64,000 nt of DNA from Marsupella aquatica (taxonomy: Eukaryota; Marchantiophyta). The position numbers were made by a program, and so were the translations under genes. This document shows, in pieces, positions 34,576 to 45,027 of the stretch (positions are counted from its first letter, which is position 1; every line of letters starts with the position of its first letter). The stretch is from contig OZ316892.1 of assembly GCA_973895155.1 (NCBI GenBank), positions 17,794,001 to 17,858,000 on the forward strand. The letters run 5' to 3'. A model generated the notes under the pieces. That model saw nothing but the letters and a program-made list of their open reading frames with translations, ran no database searches and had not been told where the DNA came from.

Positions 34576-34734
34576 ATAAACATGTGTACGGTGTACCATT
34601 GAGCTAAATAAATAGAGCTCCTTCGAAAAATGTCGATCCTCTGCTCCCATCAGTCTTCGTTCTTCTTGTCAAGACTCTGTACCCCTTTGTTAATTTTTCT
34701 TGATTTTTGGGGGTTTCATTTGCCCTTTTCTTCT

Positions 34735-35190
34735 GACTTTGGAGTTTTGTCTTCTAGTCAATCTCCATGGACTTCTTCTGAGTTTGGAGTTTTGTCTTCT
34801 AGTCAAATTCCTCAGCATAACCCTCCTATGCTGTTTACCCCGAGTTCTGAGTTTAGTGTTTGCCTTCTAGTCAAATTCCTCGGCATAACCCTCCTATGCT
34901 GTTTACCCCAAATTCTAAGTTTGGTGTTTGTCTTCTAGTCAAATTCCACGGCATAACCTTCCTATGGTGTTTATCTGGGAGTTCTGAGTTTGGTGTTTGT
35001 CTGTTAGTCAAATCCCTCTGTGTGACCCTCCTATGCAGTTTACCCGGGAGTTCTGAGTTTGGTGTTTGTCTTCTAGTCAAATTCCTCTGCATGACCCTCC
35101 TATGCAGTCTACTAGGAGTTCTGAGTTTGGTGTTTGTCGTCTAGTCAAATACCTTGGCATGACCCTCCTATGCCCTTTACCCAAGACTTC
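34735..35190. repeat. 68-base minisatellite, about seven copies
   Basis: The landmark 'ccctcctatg' recurs near 34821, 34889, 34957, 35025, 35093 and 35160, with 'gagtttggtgtttgtcttct' and 'agtcaaattcct' between. The unit is not a multiple of three, so long frames crossing it (34630-34938, 34860-35144) are repeat artefacts. Confidence 0.9.
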
Positions 35191-35950
35191 AACTAGGTTT
35201 GTCAGTTTGCCAATCACTATAGGTTGAGGTTTTTAGTTTTTGGTTGTTGTAGGGGACTTTTGCTAGGGACTTACAGGCTTCTCTCTTTATGGCCTCTACA
35301 TTTCTTGGCCTCTACTTTTCTTGGCTTTGACCAATTCATGTTTCTGTTTTACACTATATGCAAATTACTATTGCATTGGGAGTCCGAACTACAGTATGTT
35401 CAGAGCATTTACAAGAGTCCTGAAAAATGACCAGTCCTCAACTATATCACAGCAATAATAGCACTCCTTGCCTCAGAAATTGAAATTTTTCACCCCCATC
35501 TTATTCCATTTAAGTCATCAGAATCTACCTGGCCTGCCACTTCAGGGCTTGCGTAGCTGGCGCCATCGTGACCTCCTTCATACTCACTACCAGCTTAAAT
35601 ATATTTGTATTTACAAGATGGGCTCTCCATATCCCAGGAGTCACTACTCACAAGCGTATTCTATCATTATCAACATTGTCTGCTACCATAGAAATCACGC
35701 CCTATGGCTTCACTCTAAAGATTAGGTATGAGCTGTGGACTTCAAACTCAAATTATAGTATGAATTCAAATCAATATTATATTTCCATGCTTCTCAAAAA
35801 GATGGATGATCTAAGGGCTCACCCTAGGGGGTTCTCATATCTTGTGCACCATTTTGGGGTAATAAACATTGGGGATGGACGTACATTGTTATTTATATTC
35901 CATTTGGCCCCTCTCCATGTCCATGATGCTTTCAATGTGTAATAAATCTC
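35191..35950. other. Intergenic, no gene recognised
   Basis: T-rich and mixed DNA. The plus-strand frame at 35568-35942 is open for 124 codons without a motif or codon bias I can defend. Confidence 0.3.
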
Positions 35951-35954
35951 AGGG

Positions 35955-36290
35955 GCAACCAACTGGTTGTGGTCAATTGGCCAGAGGATGAGCCTAGAAC
36001 TGAGAGGTCCCAGGTTCCACCCCCTCCCCTCCACATGCACGGGCTGTGGAGGGTGTGTGTGTGTGAGTCGGATGTAGTGGTAGGTGTAGTTTTTCTTCTC
36101 AACCCTGGCGTGTCTGCTTTAGGCTCTGGTTCAACCCTCCCTCCTGGTTCTGGGTATGACCCCCCTTGTGGGCTACCCTACAAAGGTGCATGCTCCGGAG
36201 TTGATGTCTATCTTCTGTTGGATGAGTCAGCGTTTGGTTTTCAAGGCAAAGAAATAAACTTCAGGGGTAAACTCTGACCTGATGGCCCAA
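35955..36290 (+). mobile_element. Possible tRNA-derived SINE
   Basis: An A-box-like 'tggtcaattgg' (about 35968) is followed some 40 bases on by a B-box-like 'ggttccacccc' (about 36012), then a GT-rich segment and a non-coding body with 'ggatgtagtggtaggtgtag'. That body is echoed at 17530 in this window. No clear tail or target duplication was seen, so the element's limits are approximate. Confidence 0.35.
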
Positions 36291-37583
36291 CATGCACATG
36301 CAATGCCCTGAAAATGTGCCCAATACCAGACAGTATGCAATTGACATAACCAATGAGAATGCTCATAATTGGGCTGCTACAAATTCCATACTTTTTTGGC
36401 AATTCATGTTGTGTTCAACTTTATTGACTAATTTTGATAACCTAGATCCACCATCTGCCAGGTTTTGCTTCACGGGTAGTGGCGGTTTAATTGTAGAATG
36501 CACCTAGAGCCAACTTGCATGTGGGCAAACTTCATTTTCCAGCCCTTTAACTTAAACCACAAATCATACTACAAGTACTCCGGGTGACCCGGAGTAGACA
36601 TAACAAAAACGCGACATTCGCATTTGTGGACGGGCGCCCGTCGCCAGCCCTTCGATCGAAGCTTGCAAAAATCTTATCCGTCCACCAAATGACCCGATCC
36701 ACGGTTCAAATTCAAGATCTCTTCAAGATCTACGTATACAAAAAAACCAGGATTAAAAATGATAAAAAATAAGAAAGAAAATTGTGAAAAACAAATTCAG
36801 TGTTCTGATTGGCAGAGCCACAAATTCAAATTTGAAAAGTTTCGGGCAGGTCGGGCAGGGGACATCTGGCCTGCGGAAAATGCCTGTGGCAGGGCTCCTT
36901 CGCGGGTGCGGCCAGGCTCTCATATGGTCGGGCAGCACAGGCCTTTGTTGTGTGGGACATCCGGCCAAAGAGGGCCCCGGCCCTGCCCTTGTGGGCCTGA
37001 GCGGCCTTCATTAGTTTAATTATAGTTTTCGCTTTGCTATTTTCGAAGATTTCCCCCTAGCATTTCGGTTCAAACTCCTGCCTGTGTACTTGAGGTCTCA
37101 GGTTCAAAACTTGCAAGTGTCCTCTGTGTGACTTGTACCTTTTTGGCAGCTGCAGTGTGCGCTGCCCTATGTGGGTGGCGGAAAAAATTTTGCAACGTGA
37201 GTTGGCGCGGCGGCTGGTTAGGGAACGTGTTAGGGTTACTAATAAAAATGCTTTGGACGACCAGGATCTAAGGGGATGTAGCCAATGGGGAAGAGGGGTA
37301 GAGGGCTGGCAGGGGGCAAAGAGCCTGTGTGCTTGCATTCAGGCCTCATTGTCCTCCCCAAATTTTTATTCTCACCTCTTACTACCTTTCTACTTGTGTT
37401 CAACTTGAGGTTTTTTGGTGCAACTTTGTAGTTGCTTGCCGGGTTGGACTTGGCATCCGGTCTCCGTTCTCCGTTTAGAGCTTGTAGGTTTTTTTTTAGT
37501 GTAGGTTTTAGGATAGGCTAGTATGAGTATGCCGGGTCACCCCCCCCCCTCTTCCGGATGGGAGGCGGAAACGCCCCCCATAG

Positions 37584-40500
37584 GGTGGTGGTCCACCAAG
37601 GCAGCGATATCCGAGTGATGACATCGATTACAAGAAGAGGCGGAGACCGGATGCCAAGCCCGAAATCCGGGTCCCACTTGACCGGTGGGATGAGTGGGAG
37701 GACCTTAGAGCTCTACTTGGACAGGATACGACCCACTCTACTGTGGTCACATGGTTACTTGATCGTGCACGGCCTATAGTTCAGGAGCTTCGGGTATGGC
37801 GAGCAGCTGAGCCCGCTCCAATTCCACCCGAGGCTATGCCTTCGCCCACAAGTGGTCAGCACATGGGTCAGGCTTCACAGTCATCACTTCAGGTGGGAAC
37901 CTCCTTTCATTTACTCAATATTTGCCCATTTTAGCAATTCATTTTGGCCCTTTGTATAAACCCATTGATTTAGGCTTATCCTGTACTATGCTTCTTATTT
38001 GAAACATAAATAATAAATCACATCTGAAGGAAAATGAAAGTCTCCCATTGTACCAAGAAGCATAATTATTTATATTTGAATATATAAACCCTTCATTGAA
38101 GCTCGTGCTGTATTGTAATTTCTATTTGACGCAAAAATTTAGTAAACCTGATTAGGTCAGGTATTAGGGTACTCAAGGGTCATAATAAACAAGCACATGT
38201 ATTTATATTTGAATATATAAACCCTTCATTGAAGCTCGTGCTGGATTGTAATTTCTATTTGAAACAAAAATTTAGTAAACCTGATTAGGTCAGGTATTAG
38301 GGTACTCAAGGGTCATAATAAATAAGCACATGTATTTATATTTGAATATATAAACCCTTCATTGAAGCTCGTGCTGTATTGTAATTTCTATTTGAAACAA
38401 AAATTTAGTAAACCTGATTAGGTCAGGTATTAGGGTACTCAAGGGTCATAATAAACAAGCACATATATTTATATTTGAATATATAAACCCTTCATTGAAG
38501 CTCGTGCTGTATTGTAATTGTCAGGTTTGTGTTTATTGAAGAAAATTGGCTTCAATAACCCTCCACCAATATGGTCAATAATTATTGGTCAAACTCTACC
38601 TTAGGATTTATTGTAACCATATTTGTGGAGTATTTATTTTTGTATAATCCCAACATTGTCTTCCAGGATGCACTACTCGAAGACGATGTTGTCTTAGACG
38701 AGAATATTGCAGAGCAATATGGATCAGATGCAGAAGATGAATCCATGTATCGGGATGATGATCCAGATGTTGTTGCAGCTTTAGGAGCTGACCACATTGG
38801 GGATGGGGATACCTTCCAGGTTTGAGCTCTTTCACATTATCCAAGGCTTCCCATTACAATTTTGCAATTGTTGAGACACAATCTTTAATTCATATCCGTG
38901 ACATTTTTTACAGGAGTTGTTCATCGTCCCCGATTCCCAGACGTCTCGACCTTCTCCAGATGTAGACCCTCAGCCATCTCCAGAGGCCAATGATCAGCCA
39001 TCCCGGGTTGCAGACTCTCAGGCATCTCGCGCACCTGACTCTCAGCCGTTACGACCTCCCGACGCACTCCCGACTCGTAGAACGAGCCCTCGTGTACCAG
39101 CCAGGGTAGCATTTTTTGATCGCAACTTGTTGGGTACTTTTGTTGACAGGCTACTACCCCGGTGTCATATACATGCATGTCCTCGGATCCCAAGAGTTGA
39201 GCGAGTGTCCGAGTTGCATCAGTTGTGGTCTATTCATATTGGTTGTGGAGAGGATGGACGTGGCTGGACTTTTGTTACGGGTGACAATGAGCCTGGGAGG
39301 AGTTCGCCTATGATTACCCCTCAGTTGTATCATTCCACCCTTTGTGCTGGCCTCACCTATACCTCCTTGGCTGCTGTTGCCGCGTATCTTGGATTACATG
39401 TCCCCACTGCAGCTCATTGGCATGACTTTCAGAGTGGTCGTGGTCATCCTCGGGGTGGATGGATAGCAGCTGTGAGACAGCAATGGGAAGAAAACAAAAG
39501 GCATATGTGGCAGCAATTGAGGGATACTATTCAGCAGAGGCGAGCAACTGAGACTAGTAAGTAATTTATTTTACCCTCTTTCACTTTCTCTAGTTACTCA
39601 AGGATCAAAGTCTTATTGGGTCTTGATGAGTTTTGATTCTAATAGTTACTATATGCATTGGTTATGACAGACCCTGGGTTAGTAGTGTATTTGGATACTC
39701 GATGGGATTCTTCTCGGAGCGGTTATCATGGTACCACCTCTATTTTGAGCATGGAAGATAATAGGGTAATTGAGATGGTCACAATTACTAGAAGAGAGGA
39801 GAGAAATGCTTGGCACATGGAGGACAAGGGTACTCAGAGGGCATTGGATAATCTGAGAGAGGCTGACATTTCTATCATAGAGGTTATCCATGATGACAAA
39901 GCCACTATTGATAATATTGTGGAGGACATGGAGATTAGGAACCAGAAGGACTTGTGGCACAAGGCCAAAAACCTTGTCAAGAAGTTTGTGGAGAAGATGG
40001 TGAGCGCCACATATACTGTGACTATTGACATTGATACTGCCGCATCCCGTTCTGAGTTGCAAGCAGTAACCGCTAAGAGATTACAGGATTGGCTCAAGGC
40101 ACGGGGAGTGAGAGGGTATTCAACCCTTAGGAAGGAAGCACTTATTCACAAAGTTGGCGACATGCGTGGATTGCCTCTAGGTGAACTAGTACATATTCCG
40201 ACACGTGGTCTCAAGTACCCAGAGTTGTCTCAGCACAACATTGCCACAAAGTTCAAGACCTGGTTTTATGTATGTTGTCGACGATGTAAGAGCAGGTATT
40301 TACAATGTTCATGTTTGGCGACTTTTCAATTTGATATAATGTGTAAATACTAATGTTGGTTTGGTTTGGGTTTATTTTACCCTAATTGACTATAGAATGT
40401 TCAATATGCAGTGGGGGGACGCTGCATCTCTGGCCTTCGAGTTGAGCAATTGTGGTGATCATTGGGCCGGGGATCATAGTTTATGTGCGAGATTATCTGA

Positions 40501-41022
40501 CAGACCTTGTCAACATCTTGAGGAAGCAGAAGCTATCCAGCTTGACCATTACTATGCAAGAGGTAAGTAATTTAATTTGTGACCTCCTTTTGTGACTTAT
40601 GTCACATGTTAGCATGATTGAACTTCCATGCATGACTTTTTTATTGAATTTTTGTACTTTGTGCATGTAGGTGGGGAGACTCACAAGGCAATGCAAAAGT
40701 TCATGAAAAAATACATTACTCCTGCGACGATGAGGTTTTATACCATGGCCCGGGAGAATTTCATGTCAGAGACCTACCATTCCGTCATGGGCAAGTATGC
40801 CACCAAGCGTATTCATTTTCGGCAAGCCATGAGGCCCGTTTGTGTTGTGCTGCCATGGATTGGAACGAGAATATAAGAAGACATGTTTGGAAGGTATATG
40901 ATCGCAGACTTGTGAATACAAGTGTCAGAGAGCGTCCTCCTCGAACACGAGTATTGGTGGATCGCACCACTAGTTGGAAGGACACAACAAGTGAACGCAT
41001 TTATGGTGTGACAAGTCCATGA
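37584..41022 (+). CDS. DDE transposase-like gene, 6 exons, one frameshift
   Basis: Exons read: about 37584-37892, 38667-38819, 38914-39556, 39671-40269, 40412-40562, 40671-41022; all junctions are GT-AG and in phase. A charged exon 1 and an acidic exon 2 precede a region with 'YHSTLCAGLTYTSLAAV'. Candidate catalytic Asp follows in 'VVYLDTRWDSSRSGYHGT', a second in 'EVIHDDKATIDN', then 'DLWHKAKNLVKKF', and late 'FMSETYHSVMGKYATKRIHF' with a candidate Glu, and 'AAMDWNENIRRH'. This order matches a family of animal DDE proteins with 'GDGRADSPGHSAKYG'-type motifs, which I place tentatively in Kolobok. Between the second Asp and the Glu there is a SAP-like helix pair ('AKRLQDWLKARGVRG', 'LRKEALIHKV'). 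One base is missing near 40823-40825, so the last 65 residues are in another frame. The first exon and start codon are unresolved. Confidence 0.6.
38071..38519. repeat. 133-base tandem repeat, 3.4 copies, in an intron
   Basis: 'tatatttgaatatataaacc' starts at 38071, 38204, 38337 and 38470, exactly 133 bases apart. Units are almost identical (for example tgacgc versus tgaaac, and aacaag versus aataag), so amplification is recent. It lies in intron 1 of the transposase-like gene. Confidence 0.97.
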
Positions 41023-42216
41023 GGTAAGACACTCCTCCATAAATATGATTGCAAGCATAAAATGTAAGGATAGGGTATGTTTGAGGTAATTCTAATTACA
41101 AATTGTTTTTTTGCAGGATGATTTCATGTCATCCTAGATGCTCAGACATTACCACCCAAGTACTTTCTCTCTATAAGATCAGCGTACATATGGAGTAACA
41201 CCTCCATATATGACCTCGGCTAACATACCTCATGTGAGTGAAAATTGTGACTTATTCTTTCTGGAAACAATTCATTGTAGTGTGAAAATTTGTCATTTTG
41301 TGTACCTCAATGCTAATTTTATTGTTTACCATTGCAGGGGTGATTTCCTTGAGGAGGGCTGAGACCTGGCACCACTTGTATTTCATCCTTTTTGCATGGA
41401 TAGTGTTAGCAATCCGGACTTGGGGGTACCCTATTACTATCAACTTGGAATGCTATGCCAAAATTTCAAACTTTTATAAATTATGTTTTTCGTCAATTTT
41501 TTTCATACCATGCCCAAACAGTCTTATAACCTGGGCACCAAGTGAGGGAATGAGAAAAGTTTAGAAGTGGAGCACCAAGCGAGGGAATGAGTAAAGTTTG
41601 TGGTTATTGAATGACAGTCTTATAACCTGGGCAACAAGTGAGGGAATGAGAAAAGTTTAGAAGTGGAGCACCAAGCGAGGGAATGAGTAAAGTTTGTGGT
41701 TATTGAATGACATATGGCATTTTTGGGCAGCTTTGAGAGGTAGTAATCATCTGGGTCCCTTTGCCAACCTAGTGATGGAATGAGAAAAGTTTAGAAGTGG
41801 AGCACCAAAGTGAGGGAATGAGTAAAGTTTGTGGTTGACATATGGCATTTCTGGCCGCTTTGAGAGGTAGTATCATTTGGGTCCCTTTGGCAACCTTGTC
41901 TCATTTTGGTTTCATTGAATATGTCAACATCTGAAGGGAATTGATCTTTTCATGCTGCCAAACAAAAGCAAGAGTTGTCTCCCTGTAACAGGTGCAATTG
42001 TGATGCACAATATTTCAAACAAGAGTTCTCCTCCTGGAAAAATTGCAATTGTGGTACTCTAACCCATGTCTAACCCATAGCCATGTACTCCCAAGGGGAA
42101 TTGAACCCCTTTTGCTGCCAACCAGCAGGAGTTATACTCTGCAAATAGTTTATTAGTAGATATTGGCAGAAATTTCAAACAAATGTGAAACATATATAGC
42201 AGAAGCCTGTGTACTC
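41023..42216. other. Spacer between convergent genes of the putative element
   Basis: Just after the transposase stop, gaggtaagac at 41021 is a good donor and ttttttgcag ending at 41116 a good acceptor, so the transcript may continue spliced or the original C-terminus may extend further. 41521-41712 contains a 96-base direct repeat ('gtcttataacctgggca' at 41521 and 41617), with a partial third copy at 41773-41860. Confidence 0.6.
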
Positions 42217-42615
42217 CTAATTTGGAATAAATCCTACAAATTCCTCCCCTTCATCATGCCAAGTCGCCTTCACACAAGCTTCAACAGCTTCGGGAAACTT
42301 GGTTCTATCAGAAAACCCTGCTATGTAAGCCAAGTGAGTGTAGACCTGAAATCTTTTCCTTCTCATGACAGTTTCAGCATAACTGTATGCTGCGCACATG
42401 ATAAATTGTTCAATCGGGACTACAGGATTGAGATCCATGTGACACTCTGAAATTGTAGTAGAGAATTCAGGAAAATCAGCTTGGACTTGTTCCAATGTGA
42501 CAGTCCGGACAATAGGTGGAGCATCGCCAACATCAGCAGGATCCTGCCAACTCAAGGTGTAGGTCCCATTGTCATGTTCAGTCAATGTGGCTCTCAACTT
42601 TCGAATTGGTGCCAT
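42217..42615 (-). CDS. Unknown 132-residue protein, convergent to the transposase
   Basis: The ATG at 42615 sits four bases after a strong acceptor (gattttttcag), so a 5' intron is likely. The protein begins MAPIRKLRATLTEHDNGTY and contains 'LSWQDPADVGDAPPIVRTV', 'DFPEFSTTISECHMDL' and 'YTHLAYIAGFSD', and ends 'EGEEFVGFIPN'. Composition is balanced and soluble, with no membrane segment or signal peptide. I do not recognise a domain. Its position inside the putative TTAA element, tail to tail with the transposase gene, suggests an accessory protein of that element, but it could be an independent gene. No stop or frameshift interrupts it. Confidence 0.5.
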   Translation of the reverse strand: MAPIRKLRATLTEHDNGTYTLSWQDPADVGDAPPIVRTVTLEQVQADFPEFSTTISECHMDLNPVVPIEQFIMCAAYSYAETVMRRKRFQVYTHLAYIAGFSDRTKFPEAVEACVKATWHDEGEEFVGFIPN

Positions 42616-42839
42616 GTTCCTGAAAAAATCAAACACTCAAATATCACATATGCTGTTGCTGCCCAACACCCACATAAAATATGAATTCAACAATAGAGAT
42701 CCAGCAGAGACCGACTCAAATCACCCAAAACCAAGTCTGACTCATTGCAACAAGACATGAATACTACATTGCTCGAAAATTGACATTGCAATGTAACGAA
42801 GGAGGAGAGGGGACCAGAGAGTTGACACTATCCCTAGTG

Positions 42840-44045
42840 AAGCTGAAGCTGAAGCTGGAATGTGGGCACAACGGCATGAGCAAGGAGCTTGAGCTATGGA
42901 GCGAGCAACCTTGACCTGCAGCAATGAGCAAGCTTGAGCAGCAATCGAGGTTGGTGAGGGACCCAAGGCAGAAGCGAGTTGAAGCAGCAAGAGAGCTTGG
43001 ACAGAGGCAGCAACAAGTTGAAGCAGCGAGCTTGGACCGAGGCAGCAGCAAGTGAGGGCAGCAGCGAGTTGAAGCGGCGAGCTTCAGCAGCAACAGCCGA
43101 GGCAGCAGCAAGATTCAGCAACAAGCTTGGACCGAGGCAGCAACGAGTGAGGGCAACAGCGAGTTGAAGCGGTGAGCTTCAGCAGCAACAGCCAAGGCAG
43201 CAGCAAGCGAGCTTGGACCAAGGCAGTAGCGAGCTCGGGCAGCAGCGAGTTGAAGCAGTGAGCTTCAGCAGCAATAGCCGAGGCAGCAGCAAGATTTCAG
43301 CAGCAAGCGAGCTTGGACCAAGGCAGCAGCGAGCGAGGGCAGCAGCGAGCGAGGGCAGCAGCGAGTTGAAGCTGCGAGCTTCAGCAGCAAGAGCCGAGGC
43401 AGCAGCAAGTTGAAGCTGCGAGCTTCAGCAGCAAGAGCCGAGGCAGCAGCAAGATTCAGCAGCGAGCTTCAGCAGTGAGCTTCAACAACGAGTTCAAGCA
43501 ATGAGTTGAAACAGCAAATATATTTAGCAGCAAGTTGAGTTGAAGCACAAAATTGTTTCAGCAGCGAGATCAAGCAGGAAATCGAGCAGCAACAGCGAGT
43601 AGGGGCAGCCGAGAGCTTCGCAAACAGGGGCAGCCAAGGGTGCAGCAAGTAGGGCAGTCCGTGGATGGCTATGGCAGCCGTAAGCTCAAAGGGAGGAGGC
43701 CATACACATTCAGCTGGGAGGCAGCAGCGAGCCTCGGCAGCAACAGCCCCAGCAGCAGCGAGTTGAAGTCAGCAGCAAGTCGAATGAAGCAGCAAGTTGA
43801 ATGAAGCACCAACAGCCAAGGATGCATCAAGCTTCGGCAATCGATTGAGTGGCAACAGCAACCAGGGGCAGCAGATGGTGCAACGAGCATGGGCACACTG
43901 TGGCTGGCTATGGTAGCCAAAACCTCGAAGGGAGGAGTGTGAGAGGAGGCGAGCAGCTTGCAGGAGGCCAGCAGCTCGCAGGGGTCGAAGGGAGGAGCGG
44001 GGAGGAGGCGAGCAGCTCGCAGGGGCAGCTCGTCGCAGTCTAGGG
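42840..44045. repeat. Low-complexity block rich in GCAGCA / GAGTTGAAGC units
   Basis: About 1.2 kb built from imperfect 'gcagcagcgagttgaagc', 'gagcttcagcagcaa' and 'cttggaccgaggcagc' units. Long frames are open on both strands (plus: Ser/Ala/Glu-rich; minus: Leu/Ala-rich), which is a composition effect. It lies at the right end of the putative TTAA element, upstream of the 42217-42615 ORF, and may contain that gene's promoter or 5' UTR. Confidence 0.85.
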
Positions 44046-44182
44046 CTGGTGGGGGAGGGGAGGGCGGCCCTGCTGACCCTGGGTTAGTCCCTCGGGTTCG
44101 AACTGGTCTCTGACCCAGTGGGCAGAGTGGCACGCTCGCGGGCAGGGCTCGGGGTCCTTATGTACCCCGAGTTGTGGTTTAA

Positions 44183-44800
44183 CAGATTGCATTCAATCGT
44201 TGACAGACAATATTATGCCTCAACGCCTAGTCAGGCAGGCCTGGGTTTGAACCAAGGGCAAGGGGCGGAAATTTGTGGGCCCTTGAGTTCCTGACCTGTA
44301 AAATCTAAAAATAAGACAAAATGAGGTAGGGCTACCAAAGCTGGGCCTGCTGACACCTAACAACCGCAAATTAGGGACAACCAAGGGCCCCAAAAGAAAG
44401 GGCAACTTACATGCAAGATGGCTCAAAGACACTATACAATTATGCATGGTTTCCCGTAGACAAAGGGGCAATTGTAGCATGCCAGCAAGTAGGAAAAAAT
44501 TCCACTTCACAAACTTACTCCCTAACTAGCCAAAACTTGGTTAGTAAAAACACAAATTTTGGATTGGGAATCTTAGAAATGCATTAGAAATACAAAAGTC
44601 AGCAGACTGCCACTAACCATTAACAACCACTTGTGACTGGCTAACAATACTCTCCTAGCTAGCCAAAATTTTTGTGTGCCTGCATCATACAATATCTCTA
44701 CATGAAGGGTTTATAGTTGATATTTGTTAACTAGCTCATCCCATTGTCAGCTGAAAAAGGCTTCAAGCTAGGGTTGAGTTAACTAGCCTACCCTCTGGGT
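44183..44800. other. Intergenic, scattered repeats
   Basis: No gene recognised. It includes a B-box-like 'gggtttgaacc' (about 44244), and from 44690 a copy of a repeated segment with 'tgaagggtttatagttgat' that returns near 45350, 45430 and 45485. Confidence 0.4.
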
Positions 44801-45027
44801 CCTGTGGGGACCCCGATTCAGCGGAACAGAATGTGGATCAGATGGGTATCCTCTCGTACATCAATAATGAAATCAGCAAAAGTCTAAAATATTAAGAATT
44901 ATTTGTGACTCGCCCTGTGGGGACCCCGATTCAGCGGAACAGAATGTGGATCAGATGGGTATCCTCTCGTACATCAATAATGAAATCAGCAAAAGTCTAA
45001 AATATTAAGAATTATTTGTGACTCGCC
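44801..45027. repeat. 113-base exact tandem duplication
   Basis: The segment starting 'cctgtggggaccccgattca' at 44801 is repeated at 44914, period 113, with no difference noticed. Its first half is related to the PSB28 upstream region (see 46040-46200), so a duplicate of that region has itself been duplicated. Confidence 0.95.

Larger units (their letters stand above)
36556..44178. mobile_element. Putative TTAA-flanked DNA transposon (Kolobok-like, tentative)
   Basis: The left flank reads TTAA-ACCACAA (TTAA at 36552-36555) and the right end is its inverse, TTGTGGT-TTAA (TTAA at 44179-44182). A GC-rich hairpin lies just inside each end: 'ctccgggtgacccggag' at about 36578-36594, and 'ctcggggt...accccgag' at about 44149-44170. 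The unit of about 7.6 kb encloses a DDE transposase-like gene (plus), a convergent short ORF (minus), tandem repeats and a long low-complexity block. TTAA duplications are used by Kolobok and piggyBac elements. The terminal match is only 7 bases plus TTAA, so the boundaries are a hypothesis. Confidence 0.4.

Noticed and set aside
34630-35144. Frames of about 100 codons across the 68-base repeats
   Set aside because: Artefacts of the minisatellite; the unit is not a multiple of three and the peptides shift frame between units.
40807-40824. A tiny intron removing the transposase frameshift
   Set aside because: The only GT-AG pair is about 18 bases apart, too short for a spliceosomal intron.
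42979-44133. Several long frames in the GCAGCA-rich block as genes
   Set aside because: Both strands are open because of short-unit composition; the peptides are low-complexity with no conserved domain.
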